Positions 63,315 through 64,000 of a DNA stretch of 64,000 nucleotides are shown here, piece by piece. The stretch comes from Actinopolyspora mortivallis DSM 44261 (GTDB lineage Bacteria; Actinomycetota; Actinomycetes; Mycobacteriales; Pseudonocardiaceae). The stretch spans positions 2,165,584-2,229,583 of the forward strand of contig NZ_KB913024.1 in assembly GCF_000384035.1 (NCBI RefSeq), read 5' to 3'. The position numbers were made by a program, and so were the translations under genes. Under the pieces are notes generated by a model that made no database searches, had not been told where the DNA came from, and saw nothing but the letters and a program-made list of their open reading frames with translations. How positions within the stretch are numbered: the first letter of the stretch is position 1; every line of letters starts with the position of its first letter.

Positions 63315-64000
63315 ATGTCACCCCGCCAGACCCCGCTGCACGAGGTCCACCAGCGACTGGGCGCGACGTTCACCGAGTTCGCGGGCTGGGAGATGCCGCT
63401 ACGCTACTCCGGCGACACCGCGGAACACAACGCCGTCCGCAACACGGCGGGCCTGTTCGATCTCACCCACATGGGTGAACTCAGGCTCAGCGGACCACAG
63501 GCCGCCGAGGCGCTGGACTACGCGCTGGTGGCCAACGCCTCCGGCATCAGGGTCGGACGTGCCCGCTACACGATGATCTGCGACGAAGCCGGTGGAGTCC
63601 TGGACGACCTCATCGTGTACCGCACCGCGGAGGACGAGTTCCTCGTGGTCGCCAACGCGGCGAACGCGGCGACGGTCTCCGCCGAACTCACCGAACGGAC
63701 CCGTTCCTTCCGCGTCGACTACACCGACCTCTCCTCCGAGTACGCCCTGATCGCCGTCCAGGGCCCGGCCGCACCGGAGATCCTCGCCCCGTTGACCGAC
63801 ACCGACCTCACCCAGGTGCGGTACTTCGCGGGCTATCCGAGCAAGGTCGCCGACTGTGACATTTTACTCGCCCGGACCGGTTATACCGGCGAAGACGGTT
63901 TCGAGCTGTTCACATCGACCGCCGACGCCGCTACGGTTTGGAACGCGCTCAGCGAGTCGGGCGCACCGCACGGGCTGCAACCCGCGGGCCTGGCGTGCCG
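63315..64000 (+). CDS. gcvT: glycine cleavage system T protein (truncated by the window end)
   Basis: The first 228 residues of aminomethyltransferase GcvT: TPLHEVHQRLGATFTEFAGWEMPLRY at the start, DLTHMGELRLSGPQAAEALDYAL, YTMICDEAGGVLDDLIVYR and LARTGYTGEDGFELF, all typical. It transfers the methylene group of the H-protein intermediate to THF, releasing ammonia. AGGAG lies nine bases before ATG 63315, just after the riboswitch. The remaining third of the protein lies beyond the window. Unlike the paralog at 85-1296, this has all GcvT hallmarks. Confidence 0.95.
   Translation, partial: MSPRQTPLHEVHQRLGATFTEFAGWEMPLRYSGDTAEHNAVRNTAGLFDLTHMGELRLSGPQAAEALDYALVANASGIRVGRARYTMICDEAGGVLDDLIVYRTAEDEFLVVANAANAATVSAELTERTRSFRVDYTDLSSEYALIAVQGPAAPEILAPLTDTDLTQVRYFAGYPSKVADCDILLARTGYTGEDGFELFTSTADAATVWNALSESGAPHGLQPAGLAC

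Overview
The window is about 64 kb of high-GC, gene-dense DNA with actinobacterial hallmarks: GTG and TTG starts, few or no introducing gaps inside operons, an XRE/DUF397 regulator pair, a DUF3558 lipoprotein, an EspG/PPE pair of ESX (type VII) secretion, a UsfX-SigF module and a CebR-type operator. The protein set fits the Pseudonocardiales (Actinopolyspora/Saccharopolyspora-like relatives). That assignment is inference from gene content; no rRNA, tRNA, insertion sequence, phage or CRISPR array was seen.

Left part (1-14.4 kb). A three-gene overlapping operon encodes a DmdA-like folate-dependent demethylase, a MetF-type reductase and formate-THF ligase, which together could carry methyl groups to formate with ATP gain. 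Next come a LuxR-type HTH protein, glutamate decarboxylase, a carbon-nitrogen hydrolase, and a divergent pxpA / pxpB-pxpC-BCCP-biotin carboxylase locus for 5-oxoproline. An ArsR-type regulator, a TIGR00027 methyltransferase and an Ohr peroxidase with a palindromic operator between its -35 and -10 boxes follow.

Middle part (14.4-36.1 kb). A DUF3516 helicase, an orphan EspG plus PPE-like ESX substrate, an accessory patch of XRE/DUF397 and small orphan genes, a secreted copper polysaccharide monooxygenase (AA10) under a perfect CebR-type operator, a macrolide-type glycosyltransferase behind a 17-bp palindrome, methylmalonyl-CoA mutase (mutA-mutB) with its GTPase chaperone meaB, a PAS-GGDEF-EAL protein with both catalytic motifs eroded, and three membrane or methyltransferase genes.

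Right part (36.1-64 kb). A complete E1alpha/E1beta/E2/E3 2-oxoacid dehydrogenase operon (lpd-pdhA-pdhB-pdhC on the minus strand), PucR and GntR regulators, a DsbA-VKOR disulfide-forming pair, the stress module usfX-sigF behind its own SigF/SigB-type promoter, an LytM peptidase, a UDP-sulfoquinovose synthase (sqdB) that also has a SigF-like promoter, a glycan-assembly operon (GT2, polytopic transferase, NDP-sugar epimerase, with a GtrA flippase-like gene opposite), an uncharacterised UPF0261/TIM-barrel/SRPBCC operon, and a fatty-acid operon (acyl-CoA ligase, FabG-like reductase, acyl-CoA dehydrogenase) divergent from a TetR regulator with a 7-3-7 operator between them. The window closes with a glycine riboswitch with two aptamer-like halves in front of a truncated gcvT.

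A recurring theme is one-carbon, glutamate and propionyl-CoA carbon flow, plus stress-controlled envelope remodelling. Most intergenic regions between convergent genes carry long perfect hairpins that I call as intrinsic terminators.
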